DNA of 64,000 nucleotides from Arthrobotrys musiformis (lineage: Eukaryota; Ascomycota; Orbiliomycetes; Orbiliales; Orbiliaceae): positions 806,001-870,000 of the forward strand of contig JAVHJL010000003.1 of NCBI GenBank assembly GCA_036971715.1, read 5' to 3'. Positions 46,501-57,168 of the stretch are shown here, piece after piece. Made by a program: the position numbers and the translations under genes. The notes below the pieces were generated by a model. The model was not told the DNA's origin. It did not search any database and saw only the letters and a program-made list of their open reading frames with translations. The first letter of the stretch is position 1, and every line of letters starts with the position of its first letter.

Positions 46501-48228
46501 ACCGCGCCGCAAACCAAAGCAGCCGTGCCACCGGTATCACTATTCCAGGCTCCAACCACTACGCCCCAAGTTCCTCCACCATCATTCTTTCCATCTGCAA
46601 CATCAACGACGACCCCGCAAGTGCCTCCACCAGGAACATCCATTTTCGATCAAGCTGTCCCCAAAGCCCCAGAAGAACTTAGGGTTGCCGCTGAGCTTCC
46701 ACCCCTGCCAAATGTACCAGCAGCTTTTGATCAACTTGCACCAAAGCCGCCAGCTGATTTACATCAACTTGAACCAAAGCCGCCAGTTGATTTGAACCAA
46801 CCTGTACCACATGTCTCCCCACCTAAAGTACAGATTATTGAGGACCCAGATCAAATTGAGGAAGAGGTCCCACCATCAAATAAGCTAAAGCTGGCACCAT
46901 CAGGTCTTCCCTTCCCAGAAGACGTTCCAACTCAGAGCAGCGATCTCCCCACTCCAACCAGTTTGACATACCGCGATGTAATCAAACCCATCCCAGATGC
47001 ATTCTTCCGAAAATTCGATGCGAAACGTGATGCCGAACCTTGGTATCCAGGAATAGACTCCCTGAATAAATTCCAGTACACGGACATCACACAGCTCGCC
47101 AGTCGACGTCAGGAACTGAAGAACTTAGCGTGGCATCAGCTACAATTATCGGAATGTAATCCCAACGGGATACCAGCGCTTTTGGAGGCGGAAGCACCGA
47201 ATAACTGGCAGTTGCAAATTGTTTGTGCGGATGAAAAGAAGAGGTCTTTGAAGTGGTTTATGAATAAGTTTGCGGGGTTGACGAAGAGGGATGGGGAGGA
47301 TACCTATCAGGATGTGCATGTTGCCAGTTCTCACACTAGAGGACAGGATGGAAAGATTGGGGGGATAATATTTGGGTGTACGGCGACGAATTCTAGCAAA
47401 GGCTGGAAGAAGATATTGAGCCACGACAGGGGGGTTTTGGAGAGAACAGTGCAGAATGCGCTGAGGAACCCGCCAGAAGATAAGATTCATGTTCTGGTGA
47501 TCGCATACACAGGCGAAGGATCTACAAGGAAGGCGCAAATAAAGAACATAAGAGATGCTTTAGGCGCGCCTAAACTTGAAGAAGGGGGCAAAGTCCAGGT
47601 TAAAGTTATCGTGGTGGAAGAATTGGCGGATTTGGAGATGTTGAATAAGACGATGAAGGAATTCGGCACTGGGACGAGGAAGAAGCGCGAGGCAGCGGAA
47701 AAGAAAAAACAGCTTGCGACTGCTACTATTTCCGCTGCTGACAAGCCGGCCGCTACCCCTATGGTTCGAAAGCGATCAGTGGATGCATTGGACGAGCTTC
47801 TTAACGAGCAGCTGTTGTTGAAGCCCGATACACTCAATAACGAGACCAAAAGCACCACGAAAAGGCGACGGTACACGGATTTCAAGAAGCCGCCAGCTTA
47901 TATTTACGGATTGCCAGCAATTGAAAAGCCACCAGAGAAACCTACGCCACACGAAAGGAAGGTGAAGAAGCGGAAATCGATAGAAGAGATTACCGATTCG
48001 AAGAAGAGAAAAGTCAAGGCGACTACGGACCATGTCTCTAAAGCCCTCAATTCCGTGTCTGCGAAGTTCGATGCTTGGACTCTACCGGATGGGGACGATG
48101 AGTTACTGGCAGCTGAAGGCTTGTTGGATGATCTCCCACCCCTCGAGCCCATTTTGGGCAACTCTTTCGCGCATTTCGATGATTGGGATGATGTTAGCAT
48201 CGGAGGAAGGAGCGATTTTGTATTTTGA
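43538..48228 (+). CDS. SAC3: Nuclear mRNA export factor Sac3 (GANP family, TREX-2)
   Basis: Sac3 scaffolds the TREX-2 complex, linking active genes to the pore for mRNA export. Model: 43538..43768, 43912..45025, 45081..45497, 45551..48228, about 1479 residues. The SAC3/GANP domain covers residues about 100-430: GICVQMCP, the ENGYFGETRAVKSWHRPAAG block, HCQNFVWDRTRSIRQDCSIQ, AVIECYERIARFHI. Residues about 590-960 are Pro/Gln-rich with dozens of short SVF/SIF/SLF and FG-like units (SAFGSKP, SVFAPKQ). A folded C-terminal region (about 1050-1300) precedes a basic nuclear-type tail. The third intron's donor was placed at 45026 (GTAATA), because a GCTAACG branch site and phase both fit. The first exon and start are the least certain part: the leader is shorter than usual. 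Confidence 0.88.
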
Positions 48229-48496
48229 TCGAAATCTATGATGAGCAGGCGAATCTAAATACAAAGATCGCAAAAGTCTCACAACTGAATCTGGTACTTT
48301 TTCTGCCCGGTTCGTATGCAATGCTCTTTCTCCCGATTTTACCTTTGATTCTTCTTCTTCTTTCTCTGTTCCTTCTGTACAACAGATGTGTTTTTATCTT
48401 CTTCTTTTTCGCTCATAGCGTTCATGGAGTTACCAATGTATTTATTTTTAGCGGAGCATTGCTACCAGGTTGTTTTTTTTCTTCCATTTTGTCTTT
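48229..48496. other. short convergent spacer
   Basis: This is a T-rich spacer of 268 nt between the SAC3 and modin-like stops. No gene is recognised. Confidence 0.5.
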
Positions 48497-50677
48497 CTAG
48501 AGGGGGTGATGCATCAACCAAATCCTCAACTGCAGCAAAGGTATGATCTTTTCCATCTCCGAGACTCGATGTTCCTCAGCCTTGATCCACCCCACATACC
48601 CCGATTTCGTCAGCGGTTGACCTGGATTACATTTCCCCGCTAATAGTTCGGTAATATATTTCTGTCTAGGATCGCGGGTGGTGGATGATACACGTTTGTA
48701 ACTGGCGTGCATTGTTTCCTCGGGGGAGGGGGAGGGGTTGGAGCCGTCCATTATTGTGTAGCAGGTGTGCTCGTCGTCGGCAGCCCAGTCTGCTAGGACC
48801 TCGTGGAAGGTTTTGATTAAGAGGGTGGTATTATCCACCGCATCTATTCTCACGCAGATTTCGAGCCAGAGGCCGAGGAAGTCTACCACCGCGGCTGAGG
48901 GGTGGAAACGGATGTGGTCCATGAGTTTGGATTGCTCCGATGGTGATATGTTTGGAGCTGCTTCGTAGAATCCGGTTAGTGGGCCGTTGTCTGTGGATTC
49001 GACTTTACACCATAAGGTTTGGATTCTGGCGTCGAGGAATATTAGGGCCAGGTAGATTGTGATTTCGAGGGTGTAGCCTGCTATTTCTGTTTCCATTACG
49101 TATTGCTCTAATCCCGTGCGGACCTGTTGCATCGGTGTGCCCCTGAGGAGTTGGATTACGGCGTTTGGGAGGGGGAGGGGGAGGTCCGGGTTTAGGATTT
49201 GTTCGACGACGTCTTCTGCTCCTGTCCAGTTTTTTAGGATGGGGATTATGGGTTCTATCGCCCATGATCTGGAGACGTCTGGCATCCCGCCTGTGTCCTT
49301 TGTCATGAGGAATTCGGATTTGGGACGGATGAAGGGGATTTCGTTGGTTGCGAGCATGTATTCTACTTTCGAGTGGAATTCTACGCTCGGGACGAAATTC
49401 TGGCCGAGGCGGGAGATGAAGTTCGCGCGGGATCTGTTGAGGTAGTCGTTATACGCCGCGAAGAAGGATTCTCCGGGTTGAGCGGACCAGATGGGCATGA
49501 AGGGGATGAAGGCCATGTATTTTACAATCGTCGGGGTGGCGCTTCCGATCAACGATCTCCAGATCGCGGACCAGGAGTCTTCGATGGAAAAGACCTTTGC
49601 GGCTTCGTTTTTGAATGCGGTGCATTGTGCCGTCAGGGAGGCTTTGATGGCTATTTCGTGGCTGGGGTTTTGCACGATGAAGGTCGTGGTGACCCAGATG
49701 CGGTAGGTCTCCCACATATCGCTGTTCCAACGGTTGAAGAGGCCGTACAGACATGCGCCTTCGTCGAAGAAGTGGATGCTCGGTTGGAACATGTTGATGT
49801 GAACGTGCCCCGTCGCGGATCTCAACACCGACTTTAACTCCTCGGAGTTGACGGTATGCAGTTGTTTCCTGAGGCTTTCAAAGTCGCAGTCTATGGCTAC
49901 CACCTGTCCCACGGCGGGGATGGTTAACGTCTGCACGCGGAGATAGGCGTTTCTGGCATCGATCGTTCCGGAGTTTTCGTCGATTTTGACGTCTCGGAGG
50001 CCCAGGATGTAGCAGAGGAGGCCGAGGGTGTTCAGATCCACGACTTGGAATGGTGCGTCGACGGCGGAGGGGACGATGTCTGCGTCTTGCGGTCCGTCTA
50101 CTAATCTTGGATCCGGGCAGACGTTCAAGGCGGCTAAGATATTCGCCCAGCCTGCCCTCGCGAATCCCGGGCAGGATTTCCAATGGCAGATGCGGAAGTA
50201 GGTCCATGTTACTTTTTCTTTAAACGGCAGCATCCAGAACGTCAATGGTGTGCTTGGATCACCGGGAAGATGCAGGGCGATGGAACCATGTGTTAAGTCG
50301 AACCTTCCAGTATCAGAACCGCTGACCGAGGTGTGAGGATATTCCTTCCCTTGCTCCCTCACCCATAGCAGGATCTCAGCCTCTTGGGATTGTCGGATCT
50401 GGATTATAGTCCACGGCGAGAGATCGATTCTTGCGTGCTTGACTCTAAGTCTCCATCTCGACAGATCCCAGCGGGTTCGTGTGAACTTCGACCACCCCCC
50501 GATCGCACCAGTCAGACACTTGTCACGCTGGGGAGAACTGAGGTGCTGCAGAAGGACTTGGAAAAAGGCAATAAGCAAGGCTGCTAAGGCTATGATCAGG
50601 GCAACCAAGGTTAGTTGCATCTGCCAGAGGTCACCAATGTCGGTATTGACAGGTAGGACGAATGTATTGTTCGACAT
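48497..50677 (-). CDS. Modin-like fungal membrane protein
   Basis: This is an intronless frame of 726 residues from the Met at 50677. An upstream in-frame Met would add 30 residues, but the family-like start is MSNNTFVLPVNTD. One strong membrane helix lies near residues 22-44 (LTLVALIIALAALLIAFFQVLL), followed by HLSSPQRDKC and the IGGWSKFTRTRW motif. This arrangement of helix, short linker and GxW-K-x-T-x-R-x-R is what fungal proteins annotated as modin show. The rest is a large soluble domain with many aromatic residues and no enzyme motif that I can name. The role of these proteins is poorly known; the name comes from Podospora mod genes linked to heterokaryon incompatibility, and the link is by resemblance only. 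Confidence 0.75.
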   Translation of the reverse strand: MSNNTFVLPVNTDIGDLWQMQLTLVALIIALAALLIAFFQVLLQHLSSPQRDKCLTGAIGGWSKFTRTRWDLSRWRLRVKHARIDLSPWTIIQIRQSQEAEILLWVREQGKEYPHTSVSGSDTGRFDLTHGSIALHLPGDPSTPLTFWMLPFKEKVTWTYFRICHWKSCPGFARAGWANILAALNVCPDPRLVDGPQDADIVPSAVDAPFQVVDLNTLGLLCYILGLRDVKIDENSGTIDARNAYLRVQTLTIPAVGQVVAIDCDFESLRKQLHTVNSEELKSVLRSATGHVHINMFQPSIHFFDEGACLYGLFNRWNSDMWETYRIWVTTTFIVQNPSHEIAIKASLTAQCTAFKNEAAKVFSIEDSWSAIWRSLIGSATPTIVKYMAFIPFMPIWSAQPGESFFAAYNDYLNRSRANFISRLGQNFVPSVEFHSKVEYMLATNEIPFIRPKSEFLMTKDTGGMPDVSRSWAIEPIIPILKNWTGAEDVVEQILNPDLPLPLPNAVIQLLRGTPMQQVRTGLEQYVMETEIAGYTLEITIYLALIFLDARIQTLWCKVESTDNGPLTGFYEAAPNISPSEQSKLMDHIRFHPSAAVVDFLGLWLEICVRIDAVDNTTLLIKTFHEVLADWAADDEHTCYTIMDGSNPSPSPEETMHASYKRVSSTTRDPRQKYITELLAGKCNPGQPLTKSGYVGWIKAEEHRVSEMEKIIPLLQLRIWLMHHPL

Positions 50678-51613
50678 CTTGGACAGTCCCGCCAACGAAA
50701 GACGGGAACAAAACCGGTCCTGGGTATATATAGTCGGAAATTCGAGATCGAAGCAGAATGTATACAAATCAAGCCTGCTAGAGGCCCCTTAAGGAAGGAA
50801 GGCTCTATGCTGGTCGATGAATGTGTAAAATGGCGATGATATTAGAGAGAAGACGGGAAGCTGAAGTAGGTTGTATATCTGCAAGAGAAAGACCCAGCAG
50901 GCTTTCCATTAGAGCGTTCCTATTGAATACGTTGCTCATCTGCGTGACATTCTCGCAGCGTGCCGGGGGCTCTCTACAAGCTCATATCCTTATATATTTC
51001 AATACTGGACAATCTCTTGGGATTTATAAATTTACTCCCAGTTTTAAGATACTTGGGTACCTACATATCCCCATTAGCCTCAGCCCCAGAACGCTCTTCA
51101 GGCCACAGGTGTTATTCCCACCCCAATTGCGTTTATACAACAGAAGATTATGCTAGTTTAATACCTTTACGGCTTTTGACAGTCATCTTCTCAATTATAT
51201 TCAACTTCAACGACGGTAAGATGATAAGGTGTTGTCGTGACAAAATGCAACAGCTTCACCGAATGCATGGCGGACTCTACCCAAAGTACTGACATAAGAA
51301 CTACCCACTTATATAGCTATATCGGTCATTTCCAAGGTATTTAAGTATTATCGAGGTAAACAGATAATTTCTTAAATTGATACAAATTCCATTCAAAATA
51401 AAAACACATATATCGTTTGTACACAAAAGCGCCAGTGCGGGTGGGTCTGTCTAAATAAAACCCCCCATTTTTATATTACAGTCCCAATTCTTTCAATACC
51501 GGACCGGGAGTACTCCAAAAGGTTCTCAAAAAAAAAAATACATATAGAAAAAGGAGTATCAAACCAAATAAAATCGCTCCAACTCGCAGAGTACCAATCA
51601 GAAAGAGATTTTT
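50678..51613. other. intergenic region, modin-like / ABCC
   Basis: This is the promoter side of the modin-like gene and the 3' side of the ABCC gene, which are in tandem on the minus strand. It is AT-rich. No further gene is supported. Confidence 0.5.
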
Positions 51614-54600
51614 TTAGACATCCACCAACTTCGGATGCTTCCTCTCCCACGCCTCCTTCGCCATCTTCTCCAAAGTCTCCATCTCCCCGCTATCCGCACA
51701 CATATCTCTGAACAGCCCACCTTCCTTTTGTATCAGGTTGTACGGATGGTCGTATTCCTTGACCTGACCGTGGTCTAGAACCAGAACTCTGTCGTAGTCA
51801 ACGATGGTATTCAATCTATGCGCGATTGTCATGACCGAACTGCTATTCCAGCTTCTGATCGTTTCCTGGATCTTTGCGTCGGTAGCATAGTCGATTGAAG
51901 CGGTCGCTTCGTCCATGAGGATGATCTTTGGCTTTCTTAGGAGTGCTCTGGCGAGGCATAGTAGTTGACGTTGTCCTTGGGAGAGGTTATTACCGGATTC
52001 GGCGACCTTGGAGGAGAGTTTTAGGAAAATATTCTTGTTCACCGCCCTTCCGACGGTTGGACTTGTCGGGGAGGTTGGTGAAGTGACTGTTATAGTCGCA
52101 GATGGGGATGCAGGTTCTTCGGCAGGGTTGACGGAAATTTCGGATCGGTTGTCGGATGGAGTGACCGTGGTTTGCGATAGCGTTTCTTCATCCTCTCCGA
52201 TCAATTGAACTTCTCGAAGGGCGGTGAAAATCTCTTCGTCGGTGTGGATTCCAAAGGGGTCGAGGTTACTCCTGATAGTTCCGGTAAACAATGTTGGATC
52301 TTGAGGAACCATCGTAATCCCCTCTCTAAGATCTTTCAATCCGAGCTTGCTGATATCGGTGCCATCAATCAAAATCTTACCCTCCGTAGCCTCCAACGCA
52401 CGGAACAGCGCCAGGGCGAGGGAGGATTTCCCAGCTCCCGTCCTACCGACGATGCCAACTTTTTCGCAAGGGTTTATGTCGAAGCTAACTTTCTTCAAGA
52501 CGAGATCAAGGTCTGCGCGGTATCTAGTGGAGTAGTCATGGAAACTAAGAGCACCCTTGGATGGCCAGTCGCTGCTTGGGCGGTTTTCTGGGATTATTTC
52601 TGGAGCCTCTTGTTCGATTTCAAGATATTCCTTAAGACGTTCAACCCTATTACACCCACTGTTAGGCTAGCCGGCCTCAATCTGTTTGCTAAAGCAGGGG
52701 CAACTTACGAATTCATGTTCTGTTCATTCATAGCATAAAGTCTCACAACCCACAGAACATTATCATTGAAACTGATCGCATAAGTCAAAGAAAGACCCGC
52801 CAACCCAGCATCAATCGTTCCAATATTCCAGATCACGAACAACCCAGCGAAGAAAGATACCAAACTACCAGCAACATCCACTCGCCACGAGAGCCATCGA
52901 TTGGCAACCCAAAGGTAGAAAAATGGACGGTTGGCGTTATCGACTTTGTGAAGATTTTCTCTGACGAAACGTCGTTCGTCACCGTAGGCGCGGATTGTGG
53001 TAATTCCTGCGAGGGTTTCGCCGAAGTGCTGGTATAAGGGACTTCGTTGGATAGATTCGAGTCGCTTGAGATCTCTGGACGCGCGGAGATAAAAGAGGCC
53101 AATTAACCAATATAAGAGAGAAATGATAACACCAGCGAAGAGGAAACCGGGGGTGATGACTGTGATCAACACCACGATTGAGATGACGGACGCAAGCGAA
53201 TGGATCATTCCAAGAGCAACCGGGGCGACTTCCTGGTCAATAGCCTCAAGATCCTTCGAGAAACGATTGATGATTCGGCCTAGCGGTGTAGAATCGAAGA
53301 ATCTGAATTTGGCTCGTAGAACACTGTGAAGCAGTTTATCATGGATCCTCTTCGAGGCCTTCAAGCTTCCGGCGAAGACGACACCCTCTCTGAAAACAGA
53401 GGTCAAGGCGTAGAGAACACCGAAGAGAGCGTAGATGGCTAGGTAATACATAACATTGACGTGGTGCGGTTGGTTTGGATCTTCGCCGACGGCGCTCACG
53501 TTCAAGGATTCGGAAGCAATTGGGAAGTTCCAGGCACAGACTCCAGATGCAGAACAGTAATTGCTGGATCCAAGCCCTCCCAATCGGGTGCCGACGACAT
53601 GGTGGGTTGATGCTGTTCGCTTCGTGTCCTGGGTTTGGTACTGAAGTGCCCATTGACGAATCCAGATCGAAGTGGCCATCGAGCCAAGTTGTTGAAGTAC
53701 GATAGCAAGGACTACCATGACCCAGAAGAACCACCCACCCATCATGTTCAAGTACAGCTTGTAAACATCCCAACTAACCGAGCCTTCAGATTTTGTTTCC
53801 TCGTTGCTCGATCCTTCAGATTGTTTTTGTTTGGCATCATCTGCCTTGGCAGTCCCGTTAGCGGTAACCAAAGACTTGACGGGCTCTTCAGTAGTGATCT
53901 CCCCGTTTGCGCCAGCAGTAGCATCCTTGCGAATGTTTGTAGTAGATCCGACACGAGAAACGGCAGTTGACTGGTTTCGAGAGGTGAGGCCTTTCAAGAG
54001 CTCATCCTTCCCAAGAGCGCCAGATGCGACAACTTCCTCCGGAGTTCCCTGCGCCTGGACTTCACCACCCTTCATTGCGACAACGAACTTGGCCCGTGGG
54101 ACGCACAAAGCCACGTTGTGGGTAACCAAAATACAAGTTCGGGATTGCATCAATGGTCCCATGATACAGTAGTCGTAGATCCATTTTGCGGTGTGAGAGT
54201 CAACGGCGCTCAGACAGTCGTCGAGTAGTACATGCTTGGCGTTCGAGTAAAGGGCACGGGCAAGAGATATTCTCTGTTTTTGTCCACCGGAAAGCGCAAT
54301 GCCCTTCTCTCCAACTTCGGTAGCATCGCCCTTATCGAGAATTGAAAGATCTCTTTCAAGCGAACAGGCGAAAAGAACGGCCTTATACCGCTCCTCATCG
54401 TACTTGCCTGCAAAGATGATGTTGTTCTTGATCGTGTCATTGACTAACCATGGTTGTTGGGCGCAGTAAGCGACGCTCTCGGTATGGCCATTTTCATCGG
54501 GGTAGAGGTCCTCTCGACAGTGGTAGCCAGGTAAGTGAACACTTCCATTTACGTGGGTCATTTCTCCGAGTAAAGCCATAAGAAGCGAGGTCTTCCCAGA

Positions 54601-57168
54601 GCCTGTCGGTCCAGCGATGACGTTCAACTCGCCTGGGACAAACTCGAGGTTAAGATTGACGAGCTGGAATGAGCCTGCGCCCTCTTCCTTGCCCAGGAGA
54701 TTCTTGCTGCCCCAAGTAAAGTGGCCATCCTTGAAACCAAGAAGCGGGGTGAGTGGGTCTTCGTTGGCTTCAGTCGGCTTCAGCTGTGTGTATTTTTCGG
54801 TTTCTTCTTCATCGAGGAACTCTTGGACACGATCGATCGAGACTAAAAGCCAGACGTATTAGTACCATACCCCCCCGTGTTCCCGCCTTCTTTTAGAGAG
54901 ATCTTCATACCTTTGCTTTGAAGGACATTTGTAAGCATATCCGCGAGCTGGTCTAATGGCGTTCGCAATACCGCAAAGAGCGACAAGGCGGTGAAAGCGA
55001 TCGGTGCCCGCAATTCCTTCCCTTCGACAACAGTGTAAAGCCAGAATGAAATAAATGTGATAATAATGGGGGTAGAATACCACAAGCTTGCTGCGACACC
55101 CCAAAGGATGTAACGATTTCGCAATTGTCGTAGCTCAAGAGCCCGTGGCTCGGAAATAACACCCTCATAACGCTGTTCCCAGGCGAAATACTTGATGATT
55201 CGGACATTTTGGAGAACTTCATTTGTGGTCTGGATACGCTTGTCAGTGATAGCCATGATCCTATTTTGGATTCTGCTAAATTGCCTCGATATGGTGTAAT
55301 TGATCGGGAAAAGGCATATCATGACACCGATACCAGCAATCGAACTCCAGCCCATCACTCCGTAGAGAAGTGCAATGGCGATAGTAAGCTGGACTGGAGT
55401 AGAAGCGACAAGGAAGTGAAGGTAAGCGCAGATTTCAGCCACTTTGAAGGAGTCGACTGCCATCAAGTTGATGATAGCACCAACATTTGCTTGTGATTCA
55501 TCCTTCTCCTCGGCCTCCTTCGCGGCGGGTTGTTCTTCATCTGCAGCCTTCTTTTTCTTCGGTTCGTCTTCTTTCTTCTTCTCGTCTTTCTGGCCTAGGG
55601 TACGTTCAGCAGCCGCAGCCTTACGACGCAAAGCCTTAGAATAGATTTCGCCGACGATAATAGCCCTGAGCCGGATACAAATGCGGCGCCCAATGAAGAG
55701 GGCGACACCTGATCCGGTGGTCTGTACGATACCAGTGATAAAAAGCAACCCAACATAAAGCCATGCGACATTACGAGGATATTTATCCGGGTTTTCAACA
55801 TACTCGAGGATAGCCCTGAGGAGCAAAGTCGGTGCAAAAGTGAGGAAAGAGTAGAAAACCGTCCAGGCGAACTGAGCGGCAAGGAGGCCCTTAAAGAACC
55901 CGATGAGTCTCCAGGTCAATGATGCTACTTTCCTGCAGGTACTATTAGTCAAAATGTAATCACTATACGCGGTCCTGGAGGGCATTTACTTTGTTTGTCT
56001 GAAGCTGTTCAGGACTACGATCGCATGGTCGTCTTTGCGCAGGTTCCAAACCCTCTTCATGTCAAGTGGGGCCTTGTATCCATCCCAGATCAACGGATCG
56101 ATCCAACTATAGCTAGCAAGGGAGAATAAACTGGCGAGAGGCTCATGGGAAGGCTCGAGTCCGTCTATTATTTCTTGCTTTACGGGCTTATTCCCCTTCC
56201 GAGTGGTAAGAACAATAACCGATAGCAGTGATACAATGGAGAATTCTGCGAATACGATAGCACGGTTGAGAGATGGTCGGTCGTAAATTAATACGGTTCG
56301 GAATACAACGGCATATAAGATAAATTGGGAAAGGTATATAGCGGCGGTGTGGTCCCATAGAACGGGCATTGGGTATTGCTTCGTTCGAGGGAGGGACACA
56401 CGGAGCGTGGTTAGGATCAAGGTATAGCCCTGTTATCATCTGATTTAGTTTCATGATCTCTCAATATGCTACTGTCATTTTCACCATCATCACTCACCCA
56501 AACAGCTGCTCCAATAAGAGCCGGCAATTTTCCGAATCTCCAATCCTCGGTGGTTGGGTGCAAGTAGGTCGTCAAATGCAGCCCGATCTGGGCCATAACG
56601 GCGACCTCTTCCAACGCTACCCACCAGACCTCGCCCACCGGACGATCAACCTTGGTTTCTTGGACCGAAGCCCTGCTCATCGTCCTGGTCAGAGCCAGGT
56701 GGTCTTCCAAGTCGTCTTCCTCGAAGTCATTTTCGGAATCCGAGCCAAGCAGTTCAGCACTGCTGCCACTGGTGGAACTCGTATCGGAGCGGTCGCCGTC
56801 ATCGTTGTAAGTGGAGTTTCGTCGGGCGAGCGGTTTCCGGCGATGTTCTTTCCATTTCTGGTAGAAAACGTGGGTTGAACCGAAGAATAGAATGAGCAAG
56901 GAAGTGCCGACGATAACTATCGGGAATAGAACCTGGAGGTAACTGCAGGATAGCCGTATTCAACGTCAGCTGTTTGCACTCGAACGTTCCAAAGCAATAT
57001 AAAATAAACCAAATAAAAATAAAATAAATCGTACTCTTTCCTGAAACAAGTGGTGAAGTTGTCGATTTCCCACAGCGGAGTGCGACAGTGCAGGAAAGGC
57101 TCATGCCTGCCGCCGTCGTCGGCAAGTGCCGGTGCAACGAATATCTGGCTGCCGTAAGGTCGTTGCAT
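51614..57168 (-). CDS. ABC transporter, ABCC (MRP/Ybt1-Vmr1-like)
   Basis: This is a full ABCC exporter, most like the vacuolar Ybt1/Vmr1 group, which moves conjugates or bile acids into the vacuole. Six-exon model: 57035..57168, 56498..56942, 55990..56429, 54911..55932, 52709..54842, 51614..52646, about 1735 residues; all phases close. A TMD0-like N-terminal helix set comes first with a Ser/Asp-rich loop, then TMD1 carrying a Lys/Glu-rich insertion (KDEKKKEDEPKKKK). NBD1: GPTGSGKTS near residue 758, LSGGQKQR near 864, and VLLDDCLSAVD, where Asp replaces the catalytic Glu as is usual in ABCC NBD1. NBD2: GRTGAGKSS near 1459, LSQGQRQL, IILMDEATASID, with a Ser/Thr/Pro insertion before the signature. 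The start is the ATG at 57168. The substrate is not predictable. Confidence 0.94.
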
